Below, piece by piece: positions 24,570 through 33,827 of a stretch of 33,827 nucleotides of DNA. Below the pieces are notes generated by a model that did no database searches, was not told the DNA's origin, and saw only the letters and a program-made list of their open reading frames with translations. Positions within the stretch are counted from its first letter, which is position 1. Every line of letters begins with the position of its first letter. This DNA comes from Humibacillus sp. (lineage in GTDB: Bacteria; Actinomycetota; Actinomycetes; Actinomycetales; Dermatophilaceae): contig JAKDLG010000040.1 of NCBI GenBank assembly GCA_030452985.1, positions 1 through 33,827 on the forward strand, given 5' to 3'. A program made the position numbers and the translations under genes.

Positions 24570-25693
24570 CCGTGCACCCGCCGCACCCACGCGGCGGGGT
24601 CGAGGATCTCGGCGGGCTCGGGCAGCGACTCCGGTGATCCCCATACGGCGTTGAAGCCGTCGCGGCCGACCTGGTCGGTGACACCTCGCACGAAGGCAGC
24701 CCCGTCGCGGTACTGACGCATCTTGGCTTCAAGCCCGAGGAGGCGCCGCAGGATGCGGTCGACGCCCACCGAGCCCGTTCGCTTCTGGTCGAACTTGCGG
24801 CGGATCTCGGCGACGGAGGGGATGACCTTGGGGCCCACGTCGTCCATCACCACGTCGGCGTGACCCTCGAGCAGCGACATGACCGCCGTGAGGCGGGCGA
24901 TCCTCGCCCGCTGCTCCGGCGTCGCGAACAGCTGTGCGATTCCCTCCCCCGAGCTGAACACGGAGGAGATGTTGCGGCTCAGCTGTTCGAAGCGCTTGGT
25001 CAGGTCTTCGGGTGTCGGGGCGAGGTCGACGGCGAGGCCCTGTGACTCGGCGACCAGATGGTCACGCAGCCACGGCACGGCGGTGAACTGGAGGCGGTGG
25101 GTCTCCTCGTGCATGGCGACCCAGCGGCGGAAGTCATGCGGGTCGACCTTCAGCTTGCGCTCGGTGGCCACGATGTTGGGGGCGACGAGCAGCAACCGCG
25201 GGGTGCCGCCGGGCGCGAGGTCGTACTGTCCGAGCACCTTGCTCGACAAGAAGGCGAGCAGCCCACCCATCTCGGCACCGGTCACCTTGCCGCCGATCGC
25301 GGCCGCCGCAGCGCCGGGTGACGACTTGCCCTTGGCGGCGAGCTTGTCGACGACCGGGTCGAGCAGCGCCCGGAAGGAGTCGACGTTGGCACTGATCCAG
25401 CCCGGCCGGTCGACGACGAGCACCGCCGGCGCGCCGTCCGGCGCCTGCAGATCACTCGTCTCGGCGACCGGGGCGGTGGCCTCAGCCGCAGCGGCGCGCA
25501 GGTCGGCGACGATGTCGTTCGCCTCGGCGCTCGTCACCTGGGGCCCGGCCTTGACGAGCGTGCGGCCGGTCTTCTTGGCGAAGGTGTAGTCGACGTAGGC
25601 CGGCCGGGTGGACTTCCCGGATGCCGTGACACCCGCCTTCGCCCCGCCCGATCGCCTCGCGGATGGATCGTTCGCGACGGTCGTCTCGGTCAT
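24566..25693 (-). CDS. Zinc-dependent metalloprotease (DUF2342)
   Basis: 375 residues. The active site HEETH (195-199) sits in WVAMHEETHRLQF, and EGHADVVMDD further on probably supplies the third zinc ligand. Neither a signal peptide nor a membrane helix is present, so it is cytoplasmic. The family (DUF2342, annotated in databases as putative hydrolase or F420-biosynthesis-associated) is conserved beside tilS and dacB in actinobacteria; its substrate is unknown. ATG 25693 has AAAGGGG 5 nt upstream. The frame is open further upstream, but that part is not conserved in type. Confidence 0.9.
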   Translation of the reverse strand: MTETTVANDPSARRSGGAKAGVTASGKSTRPAYVDYTFAKKTGRTLVKAGPQVTSAEANDIVADLRAAAAEATAPVAETSDLQAPDGAPAVLVVDRPGWISANVDSFRALLDPVVDKLAAKGKSSPGAAAAAIGGKVTGAEMGGLLAFLSSKVLGQYDLAPGGTPRLLLVAPNIVATERKLKVDPHDFRRWVAMHEETHRLQFTAVPWLRDHLVAESQGLAVDLAPTPEDLTKRFEQLSRNISSVFSSGEGIAQLFATPEQRARIARLTAVMSLLEGHADVVMDDVGPKVIPSVAEIRRKFDQKRTGSVGVDRILRRLLGLEAKMRQYRDGAAFVRGVTDQVGRDGFNAVWGSPESLPEPAEILDPAAWVRRVHG

Positions 25694-25811
25694 GCCAGCC
25701 CCTTTGGTGGTACATCGCTCCCGCTCGACGCACCGACGGTTCCGGGACGTCTCGGTCTCCACGCTTTCATACCCAACGGCAGACCCCGCGTGCGGCTGCG
25801 CCCAACGGTCG

Positions 25812-27251
25812 TCAGCGGCATCCACAGGAGGCAATCACTGCTACAAAACGATCCAACGCGGTGCGCGCCTCGTTGGTTCCCGCTCCGGCCACCAGGCCGG
25901 CGTACACGAGCAGCCGTCCGTCGTCGTCGACGACGCTGCCGGCCAGCGCGCTGACCCCGGTCAGGGTGCCCGTCTTGGCCCGGGCGCGACCGGCCGCGGC
26001 GCGCGTCGTCGCGGTGTCGAAGCGGTCGGCGAGGGTGCCGGTGAGGCCGCCGATCGGTAGGCCGTCGAGGGCGGTTCGCAGCACCGCGTGCCGGCCGTCG
26101 TAGCCCAGCACGAGCAGCTGGCTGAGCAGGTTCGCGGTGACCCGGTTCTCGCGGGAGAGACCGCTGCCGTCGCGCAGCACGATGCCCTTCGTGGCGATAC
26201 CGAGCGAGGCCACCTTCGAGACCACCCACGCACCCGTGCGGGCGAACCCGTCGGGGGCGTCGGTGACGATGCCCGAGCGGAAAGCCGCCTGCCGGGCCAG
26301 GATCTCGGTCAGGGCGTTGTCGGACTCGGTGAGCGCCAAGGCGAGCTGGTCGCTCACCGGCGCCGACTCGACCACTCCGTAGGAGCCGCCTGCCCCAGCC
26401 TTCGCCGGGTCAGCCTTCGCGGCTTTCTTCGACACGCTCACCCGAAGGCCTCGCTCGCGAAGGCGTTTCGCGAACAGGTCTCGGGTCGAACCGACCGGGT
26501 CGGCCGGGCCCGCCTTGCCGGGCAGGGCTCGTTGGTCGGAGCGGCCCAGCATCGCCACCGCTCCGGTGATGCCGAGGGGGCGGAAGCGGGCTCCCCAGGT
26601 CGGCGCGAGCGTCGGGCCGGCGGCGTTGGTGGTGTCGACCGAGAGACTGACCGACGTCAGCGACCTGGCCTTCACGCTCTTCGCCACCTGCGCCGCGAGG
26701 TCGGCCAGCCCGGCCCGCCCGGCCACGGCGTTGGGGTCGCCCTTGCCGGGAGCGAGCAGGGAGTCGCCGCCGGCCACGAGCACGATGTCGCTCGGGCCGA
26801 CGCCGGCCACGACGCGGGTGCTGAGCGTGGCACCCGGCGCGAAGGTCTGCCCGATCGCCGCGGCCGAGAGCAGCTTCGTCGTCGACGCGGGGGTGCGCAG
26901 CGTGTCACCGTCGCGGTCGTAGAGCACGGCACCGGTCTGCCCGTCACGCACGACCAGGGAGGAGTCAGACAAGGCCGGCAGTGCCGTCACCGGCCCGACC
27001 CTGCCCTGGATGCCGGCCGTGTCGGGGGCCGCGGAGGCCCCAGCGAGGCCGGGCAGCGGCATCCCGGCCGAGGTGGTGGGGGTGGGCTGCGGCACGAGCG
27101 GCAGGGTGCGGGTGCCGGGCGTCTCGGTGGGCGGCGGTGGTAGGGCCGGGGCGGTCGTCAGCAGGCCGGGGGCCAGGTCGGCGGCGTCGAGGGCCGCGTA
27201 CCCGCCGACGAGCACCCCGACGGCGGCGAGCACGGCCAGCGCACGTTTCAT
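25812..27251 (-). CDS. dacB: D-alanyl-D-alanine carboxypeptidase/endopeptidase (PBP4, S13)
   Basis: 479 residues. The penicillin-binding motifs are STTK (123-126, Ser123 nucleophile), SDN (310-312) and KTG (426-428), in the S13/PBP4 order, with the usual long insert between SxxK and SxN. An N-terminal membrane helix (about 4-22) and a Pro/Thr-rich linker (32-65) place it outside the membrane, where it trims peptidoglycan stem peptides or cross-links. ATG 27251 follows GAGAGGGG. It is divergent from ppa across 165 nt and followed by the metalloprotease after 118 nt, the same order as in mycobacteria. Confidence 0.95.
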   Translation of the reverse strand: MKRALAVLAAVGVLVGGYAALDAADLAPGLLTTAPALPPPPTETPGTRTLPLVPQPTPTTSAGMPLPGLAGASAAPDTAGIQGRVGPVTALPALSDSSLVVRDGQTGAVLYDRDGDTLRTPASTTKLLSAAAIGQTFAPGATLSTRVVAGVGPSDIVLVAGGDSLLAPGKGDPNAVAGRAGLADLAAQVAKSVKARSLTSVSLSVDTTNAAGPTLAPTWGARFRPLGITGAVAMLGRSDQRALPGKAGPADPVGSTRDLFAKRLRERGLRVSVSKKAAKADPAKAGAGGSYGVVESAPVSDQLALALTESDNALTEILARQAAFRSGIVTDAPDGFARTGAWVVSKVASLGIATKGIVLRDGSGLSRENRVTANLLSQLLVLGYDGRHAVLRTALDGLPIGGLTGTLADRFDTATTRAAAGRARAKTGTLTGVSALAGSVVDDDGRLLVYAGLVAGAGTNEARTALDRFVAVIASCGCR

Positions 27252-27416
27252 CGGGCCACCCCTCTCGTCGGTTCCGGACCGGCACGTTCGCCAACGGACG
27301 CAGCATGCTGTCACACTGTCGCGGGAGATTCTGTCAGCAGCCGACTGGTTCAGGCGCCGCTGACCGCCATCGGGGCGGCCGAGCAGCCATCACGAGGCAC
27401 ACACGAAGGGGAAGAC

Positions 27417-27935
27417 GTGGAGTTCGACGTCACCATCGAGGTCCCGCGGGGCCAGCGCAACAAGTACGAGATCGACCACGCGACGGGTCGGGTGCGCCTC
27501 GACCGCTACCTCTTCACGCCGATGGCCTACCCGGCCGACTACGGGTACATCGAGGACACCCTCGGTGAGGACGGCGACCCGCTCGACGCCCTCGTGCTGC
27601 TGCCCGAGCCGCTCTTCCCGGGAGTCGTCGTGAGGGTGCGTCCCGTCGGGATCTTCCACATGACCGACGACTCCGGCGGCGACGACAAGGTGCTGTGCGT
27701 GCCCGTCGACCCCCGCACCGAGCACCTGCAGGACCTCGGCGACATCAGCCGCTTCACGCTCGATGAGATCCAGCACTTCTTCGAGAACTACAAGACCCTC
27801 GAGCCGGGCAAGTTCGTCGAGGCCTCCGACTGGGCCGACCGTGCAGCGGCCGAGAAGGTCATCAGCGAGGCCATCGTGCGTGCCACCGAGCAGGGACTGT
27901 CGACGGCCCGCTGGGCCATGCCCGACAGCCACTGA
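27417..27935 (+). CDS. ppa: Inorganic pyrophosphatase, family I
   Basis: 172 residues, hydrolyses PPi and so drives biosynthetic reactions. The signature is [12 protein letters not shown] (51-62) with the metal-binding aspartates Asp52, Asp54 and Asp57. [29 protein letters not shown] and the distal [15 protein letters not shown] are typical of actinobacterial soluble PPases. GTG 27417 follows AAGGGGAAGAC. It is divergent from dacB; the spacer 27252-27416 must hold both promoters, but I see no convincing hexamers. Confidence 0.97.
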   Translation: MEFDVTIEVPRGQRNKYEIDHATGRVRLDRYLFTPMAYPADYGYIEDTLGEDGDPLDALVLLPEPLFPGVVVRVRPVGIFHMTDDSGGDDKVLCVPVDPRTEHLQDLGDISRFTLDEIQHFFENYKTLEPGKFVEASDWADRAAAEKVISEAIVRATEQGLSTARWAMPDSH

Positions 27936-28089
27936 GCTTTCTGCCCCCTGACGCCCGGCCGAGAGGCCACCTCATCGCCGTCCGTGGTCGACCGGCCATC
28001 TTTCGTCGTCCGGCTGCCCATGACTGAACCTTCGTGCGGCCCGAGGCGCCGCCGCGACCGGTCGGCACGCAGGAGGGCAGGATGGGCTC

Positions 28090-29019
28090 ATGGACCTGCG
28101 CATCTTCACCGAGCCCCAACAGGGTGCGACCTACGACGATCTGCTTGCGGTGGCGCAGGCTGCGGAGCAGCTCGGCTTCAGTGGCTTCTTCCGTTCTGAC
28201 CACTACCTGCACATGGGCGGCGACGGTGGGCCCGGGCCGACCGACGCGTAGATTCGGCTGACGACGCTCGCTGGGCTGGCTCGCGAGACGAGCACGATCC
28301 GCCTGGGCACGCTCGTCACCTCGGCCACCTTTCGGCTGCCTGGTCCGCTGTCGATCCAGGTCGCGGGCGTCGACCAGATGAGCGGTGGCCGGGTCGAGCT
28401 CGGCCTGGGCGCCGGGTGGTACGAGGCCGAGCACGCGGCCTACGGCATCCCCTTCCCCTCCGTCGGCGAGCGCTTCGACCGCCTCGAAGAACAGCTCGCG
28501 GTGATCACCGGGCTCTGGGCCACGCCGCCCGGCGAGACCTTCAGCCATGCGGGCGCCCACTACCCCGTGGTCGACTCCCCCGGCCTGGCCAAGCCGGTGC
28601 AGGTCGGCGGGGTGCCGATCATCATCGGCGGCGGAGGCAAGCGGCGCACCCCCTCGCTCGCCGTGCGGTACGCCGCCGAGTTCAACGCCGCGTTCCAGCC
28701 CGCCGCTGCGGTCGGCGAGCTGTTCGCTCGCGTGCGCGGCTTGGCGCACGAGCAGGGCCGCGATCCGGGCGACCTCGTCTACTCATCGGCCCAGGTGGTG
28801 TGCCTCGGCAACGACGACGCGACCTTGCGGCGCCGGGCGGCTGCCATCGGGCGCGACGTCGACGAACTGCGCGCCAACGGTCTGGCCGGAACGCGCGCCG
28901 AGGTCGCGGAGCGGCTCGCCGCCTTCGAGGCGGTCGGTACCGAACGGATGTACCTGCAGGTGCTCGACCTCTCCGACCTCGACCACCTGACCGAGATCGC
29001 CGACGCCCTCCTCCCCTGA
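28090..29019 (+). pseudogene. Luciferase-like F420-dependent oxidoreductase, amber-interrupted
   Basis: One frame runs from ATG 28090 to 29019 (310 codons with the stop) and encodes an LLM-class F420-dependent oxidoreductase. The N terminus is MDLRIFTEPQQG, then FFRSDHYLHMGGDGGPGP. After the break come TTLAGLARETSTIRLGTLV, QMSGGRVELGLGAGWYEAEH and IIIGGGGKRRTP. Codon 54 is TAG (28249-28251). Family members usually have Trp soon after PTDA, so TGG to TAG is the likely change. Both sides stay in frame and look normal, so the lesion is recent or a sequence error. Re-initiation at ATG 28378 would give a 213-residue fragment lacking the first barrel strands. AGGAGGGCAGG before 28090 is a good Shine-Dalgarno. 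Confidence 0.85.
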
Positions 29020-29099
29020 CCCGTCGAGAGGGCAGTTGATGCTGTCCGCGGGACGCACGTGGGCCACGCAGGGAGCATCAACTGCCCTCTCGACGGGTC
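29018..29099. repeat. Long inverted repeat, same family as 5485-5594
   Basis: Perfect 26-bp arms (29018-29043 and 29074-29099) surround a 30-nt loop. The left arm starts inside the TGA stop of the luciferase-like gene. The arm core GTCGAGAGGGCAGTT is identical to that at 5485-5594, but the inner part is GATGCT instead of CGTGTC, on both arms together. The paired change shows that the stem is kept, not just the sequence. It has no T-tract. The position suits a terminator before the MarR promoter. Confidence 0.92.
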
Positions 29100-29117
29100 G
29101 GCGGGTGGCTGAGCTTG

Positions 29118-29146
29118 TTGCCATACATTGATTTTCGATGGATATT
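29118..29146 (+). promoter_or_regulatory. Candidate MarR-MFS promoter with internal palindrome
   Basis: A -35 TTGCCA (29118-29123), a 17-nt spacer and a -10 GATATT (29141-29146) precede the GTG start at 29154 by 7 nt, so a leaderless mRNA is likely. The spacer holds the imperfect palindrome CATTGATTTTCGATG (29126-29140), a natural place for MarR autorepression. The stretch is AT-rich against its surroundings. Confidence 0.5.
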
Positions 29147-29153
29147 AGGTCGG

Positions 29154-29615
29154 GTGATCACGAACGACACCCTGGGCAATGACCTGCTTCGGTCGGCCGC
29201 GCGCCTCTCGCGCTGGGCCAGCCGGAACGCGTCCTTCGACGTGCCGTTCGCTCAGGCCCGGTTGCTCGCCCTGCTCGACGAGCTCGGCCCGTCGCGCGTC
29301 AGCGTGCTCGCTGCCGCCGACCACAGCAGCCAGCCCACCATCACGACCCAGCTGCACAAGGTCGAGGCGGCCGGCTGGGTCTGTCGCCACGTTGACCCCG
29401 ACGACGCGCGGGCCAGCGTCGTCTCGATGACCGAGGCCGGCCACGCCGCCCTCGCCGAGGTACGACGAGCCCGCCTCGCCGCTCTCGCCCCCGCGCTCGA
29501 CCAGCTCGACGCCACCGGCCGCGAACGGATGCGCGTCGCGGTCGAGGTCATCAACGAGCTGCTCAGCGCCGCCACCGAACCCACGCACCACTCCACCCCC
29601 CGAAAGGACGGATGA
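29154..29615 (+). CDS. MarR-family transcriptional regulator
   Basis: About 153 residues from GTG 29154. The winged helix is visible as ARLLALLDELGPSRVSVLAAADHSSQPTITTQLHKVEAAGWV, with the wing HVDPDDARASVVSMTEAGHAAL. Helices at both ends (NDLLRSAARLSRWAS; GRERMRVAVEVINELLSA) form the dimer interface. The frame is open to TTG 29115, but those codons overlap the predicted promoter, so the shorter start is preferred. The MFS transporter starts 7 nt after the stop. It probably represses its own operon and is released by a compound that the transporter exports (inference). Confidence 0.9.
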   Translation: MITNDTLGNDLLRSAARLSRWASRNASFDVPFAQARLLALLDELGPSRVSVLAAADHSSQPTITTQLHKVEAAGWVCRHVDPDDARASVVSMTEAGHAALAEVRRARLAALAPALDQLDATGRERMRVAVEVINELLSAATEPTHHSTPRKDG

Positions 29616-29622
29616 CCGCAGC

Positions 29623-30837
29623 ATGTTGCGTCAATCCAAGACCGTATGGTCAGTCGCCTTCGCCTCCGTGATCTCCTTCATGGGGATCGGGCTCGTCGAC
29701 CCCATCCTGAAGCCGATCGCCGACCAGCTGGGGGCCAGCCCCTCCCAGGTGTCGCTGCTCTTCACCAGCTACCTCGCCGTCACCGGCGTGGCGATGCTCG
29801 GCACCGGCTGGGTCAGCAGCCGCATCGGCGCCAAGCGCACCCTGCTCGTCGGTCTCGCCCTGATCATCATCGGCGCCGGGTTCGCCGGCAGCCAGGACAC
29901 CGTCAACGGCATCGTGTCCTTCCGCGCCCTGTGGGGCCTCGGCAACGCGCTCTTCATCGCGACCGCCCTCGCGACGATCGTGAAAGCGGCATCCGGCTCG
30001 GTGAAGCAGGCCATCATCCTCTACGAGGCCGCGCTGGGCGTCGGCATCGCCACCGGGCCGCTGCTCGGCGGGTGGCTCGGCAGCATCTCGTGGCGCTGGC
30101 CGTTCTTCGGCGTCGCCATCCTGATGGCGATCGCCTTCATCGCGACCGCGGCGAGCCTGCCGAAGACCCCACCGTCGCTGCACACGACCTCGATCATGGA
30201 CCCGATCCGCGCTCTCGGGCACCGGGGGCTGCTCACCGTCGGGATCACCGCGCTGCTCTACAACTTCGGCTTCTTCACCCTGCTGGCGTTCACACCGTTC
30301 CCCCTCGGGCTGGGAGCCCAGCAGATCGGCTTCATCTTCTTCGGCTGGGGCCTGCTGCTCGCCCTGTCGTCGGTGTTCGTCGCCCCGTGGGTGCAGCGCC
30401 GGATCGGCACCCTGGCCGCCATCTCCGGCGCCCTGATCGGCTTCGCGGTCATCCTGGCCGTCATGGCCGCCCTCACCGACAACAAGACCGTGCTCATCGT
30501 CGGTGTCGTGCTCTCCGGGGCCTTCCTCGGGGTGAACAACACGCTCATCACCGAGACCGTCATGAAGATCTCTCCCGTCGAGCGCGGCGTCGCCTCGGCC
30601 GCCTACAGCTTCGTGCGCTTCGGCGGCGGGGCCATAGCCCCGTGGCTGGCCGGCACCTTGGGCGAGAAGTCGATCCACCTGCCCTTCTGGGTCGGTTCGG
30701 GCGCGGTCGTGCTCGCTGTGCTGGTGCTGCTCACCGCGAAGAGCATCTTCCGCCGGCTCGACGCCGAGCCCGGCCACGGCGCCGAACCGGTCACCTCGCA
30801 GATCGAGGCCGAGGCCTTGTCAGCCGCCGAAGCCTGA
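29623..30837 (+). CDS. MFS transporter (DHA1-type efflux)
   Basis: 404 residues with about 12 hydrophobic segments. The MFS motif A-like loop GWVSSRIGAKRTLLVG follows TM2, and GPLLGGWLGSISWRWPFF in TM5 resembles the drug-antiporter motif C of the 12-TM DHA1 group. It probably extrudes a drug-like compound with proton influx; the substrate is unknown. The ATG is 7 nt after the MarR gene, so both share the MarR-controlled promoter. The C-terminal 30 residues are hydrophilic and acidic. It is convergent with the next MFS gene. Confidence 0.92.
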   Translation: MLRQSKTVWSVAFASVISFMGIGLVDPILKPIADQLGASPSQVSLLFTSYLAVTGVAMLGTGWVSSRIGAKRTLLVGLALIIIGAGFAGSQDTVNGIVSFRALWGLGNALFIATALATIVKAASGSVKQAIILYEAALGVGIATGPLLGGWLGSISWRWPFFGVAILMAIAFIATAASLPKTPPSLHTTSIMDPIRALGHRGLLTVGITALLYNFGFFTLLAFTPFPLGLGAQQIGFIFFGWGLLLALSSVFVAPWVQRRIGTLAAISGALIGFAVILAVMAALTDNKTVLIVGVVLSGAFLGVNNTLITETVMKISPVERGVASAAYSFVRFGGGAIAPWLAGTLGEKSIHLPFWVGSGAVVLAVLVLLTAKSIFRRLDAEPGHGAEPVTSQIEAEALSAAEA

Positions 30838-30869
30838 GCCCCCCACCCCCGCCAACGCTAGGTCGGCGT

Positions 30870-32201
30870 TCAGTGGAAGGTGACGGGCTTGCCAGCCTTG
30901 ATGTCGGCGTACCCGTCCGGGTCGGCCTCCAGCGCCGCCCGGCGGGCCCGGCGCCGGAACCGCAGGATCATCACCAACCCCAGCGCCCACACGGGATACT
31001 GCACGGTCATGGCCAACCGGAAGGCGTCGACGTCCCAGGTGGACGGGCCGCCCGGGGCCACGCGGTCGAGCACGATGCCGACACCGGCCACCCCGGCGAG
31101 GGTCGCGATGAACCCACCGGTGTTGACGATCCCTGAGGCGCTGCCGATGCGCGTCGGAGGGTTGAAGGTGCGAGCCAGGTCGAAGCCGATCATCGAGCCC
31201 GGACCACCGACGGCGATCAGTACCACCAGGACCGCGAGCATCCAGGTCGGTGCCCGACCGGGCCAGAGCAGCACGGTGGTCCACGCCACGATCGCCGCCG
31301 CGACGATGCCCAGCACGAGGGTGCTGCGTGAGAACGGGAAGCGCATCGTCATCGTGCCGATGATGGGGCTGGAGATCATGGCCGTCGCGGTCATCACCAT
31401 GAGCAGCACGCTTGCCGTCGCCTCCGAGAGGCCCTCCCCCGCGACGAGGAACGGGAAACCCCACAGCATGGTGAACATGTTGGCGGAGAACTGCGACGTG
31501 AAGTGCGACCACAGACCGAGCCGGGTGCCCGGAACCAGCCAGGCCTGTTTCAGGGTGCGGGCGATGGCCCGCAACCGCAGCTGGTCACGATGATGGTCGG
31601 CGTACGGGCTGTCCTTGACGATGGCGACGAGCGCGATGCCGGTCACGACGCCCAACGAGGACGCCACGGCGTACGAGGGGGTCCATCCGTACCGGTGCAG
31701 GGCGGCCGCGAGCGGCCCGGCTGCGGCCAGCGCCCCGGTCTGTCCGAGCAGGCCGGTCATCTGGGTGACCATCGGGGTTCGCCGCGGCGAGAACCACAGG
31801 GCCACGAGCCGCAGCACCGAGATGAAGACCATCGCGTCGCCCATCCCGAGCAGCACGCGGCAGACGAGCGCGGCCCCGAAGGAGTCGACGAAGGCGAACG
31901 CGAACTGCGACACGGTGAGCAGGGTGAGACCGACACCGAGCAGCTTCTTCGACCCGAACCGGTCGAGCAGCGCCCCGACCGGAATCTGCATCGCAGCATA
32001 GATGGCGACCTGCACGATGGTGAAGGTCGACAGCTGGGCACTGCTGATGCCGAAGCGCTCAGCGGCATCCAGACCGGCCACCCCGAGCGACGTACGGTGG
32101 AAGACGGCCAGCACGTACACCGAGATCGCCGTACCCCAGACCGCCCAGGCGCGGCGCCCGTCGAGGGCGTAGCGCTGGGCCGGCCGGTCGTGCTGGGTCA
32201 T
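30870..32201 (-). CDS. MFS transporter
   Basis: 443 residues and about 12 membrane segments. The first half has AVWGTAISVYVLAVFHRTSLGV and the motif A-like loop GALLDRFGSKKLLGVG. The second half has FSANMFTMLWGFPFLVAGEG, IIGTMTMRFPFSR and GSASGIVNTGGFIATLAGV. The GSASGIVNTGGF loop resembles the metabolite/anion symporter side of the superfamily more than drug exporters, but the substrate is not clear. It lies 41 nt after the malic enzyme gene on the same strand and could be co-transcribed, so carboxylate transport is a speculative option. Confidence 0.88.
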   Translation of the reverse strand: MTQHDRPAQRYALDGRRAWAVWGTAISVYVLAVFHRTSLGVAGLDAAERFGISSAQLSTFTIVQVAIYAAMQIPVGALLDRFGSKKLLGVGLTLLTVSQFAFAFVDSFGAALVCRVLLGMGDAMVFISVLRLVALWFSPRRTPMVTQMTGLLGQTGALAAAGPLAAALHRYGWTPSYAVASSLGVVTGIALVAIVKDSPYADHHRDQLRLRAIARTLKQAWLVPGTRLGLWSHFTSQFSANMFTMLWGFPFLVAGEGLSEATASVLLMVMTATAMISSPIIGTMTMRFPFSRSTLVLGIVAAAIVAWTTVLLWPGRAPTWMLAVLVVLIAVGGPGSMIGFDLARTFNPPTRIGSASGIVNTGGFIATLAGVAGVGIVLDRVAPGGPSTWDVDAFRLAMTVQYPVWALGLVMILRFRRRARRAALEADPDGYADIKAGKPVTFH

Positions 32202-32242
32202 GCTGGCCTCACGGACGTGCGGTTCTGCGACGAGCGGGTCTT

Positions 32243-33694
<1,452 letters not shown>

Positions 33695-33827
33695 CCTGTC
33701 ACGAATCGGGGCAGGCGCACGCCCTCATCTCGCTGTCGGTTCCAGCGCCCCTTCACTTGCTCGGATGCCGCCACGGTCCGATCCCCCCGGCCCACCGGCA
33801 GGCACACCACCGCAACCCCGCCACGGT

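Noticed and set aside
27252-27416. Riboswitch or small RNA in the dacB-ppa spacer
   Set aside because: No conserved aptamer core or strong hairpin could be recognised by eye.

Overview
The window looks like a chromosomal segment from a high-GC actinobacterium. Codon third positions are strongly G/C and many genes overlap as ATGA or GTGA. The order ppa // dacB - Zn-metalloprotease - tilS - hpt - ftsH - folE - folP - folB/K - DUF3180 ... DUF2520 - panC matches what I remember of actinobacterial (including mycobacterial) chromosomes. A Micrococcales member, perhaps Intrasporangiaceae, is my best guess; nothing in the sequence proves the family. I see no rRNA, tRNA, CRISPR array, insertion sequence or phage gene.

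Layout. (1) 1-3777, minus strand: an ankyrin-repeat protein, a TetR regulator and a two-gene ABC exporter. A promoter and a TetR-type operator overlap the exporter start. 19-nt tandem repeats follow the last gene. (2) 3974-5481, plus strand: a Cys-rich conserved protein and a SAM methyltransferase, ending at a long perfect inverted repeat. (3) 5605-10182, minus strand: DUF2520 - panC - nadB - nadC, a pantothenate/NAD cofactor operon. (4) 10206-16629, mostly plus strand: a MidA/NDUFAF7-like methyltransferase, CopC, (minus) P450 + VOC protein, a stand-alone NuoD-like protein, a small lipoprotein, a DUF1801 protein and a class V aminotransferase. (5) 16688-27251, minus strand: the conserved housekeeping block for peptidoglycan trimming, tRNA-Ile lysidine synthesis, purine salvage, membrane proteolysis and folate synthesis. 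(6) 27417-33694: ppa, a luciferase-like F420 oxidoreductase gene broken by an amber codon, a MarR-MFS pair, a second MFS transporter and a malic enzyme. No gene-free stretch exceeds 300 bases. The longest, 21677-21966, holds a terminator-like hairpin and a candidate stress-sigma promoter for ftsH. In 33695-33827 and 27252-27416 I see nothing firm.

Three things stand out. First, an NDUFAF7-type methyltransferase lies near an orphan NuoD paralogue that keeps the arginine NDUFAF7 modifies in complex I; no other complex I gene is present. Second, there is a set of repeats: two long inverted repeats at gene ends share the arm core GTCGAGAGGGCAGTT, the methyltransferase carries a related 39-nt repeat three times in frame, and 19-nt tandem copies at the left edge share part of the pattern. 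Third, the luciferase-like gene carries a single nonsense codon. Several start codons also sit 7-8 nt after a -10-like hexamer, which suggests leaderless mRNAs.
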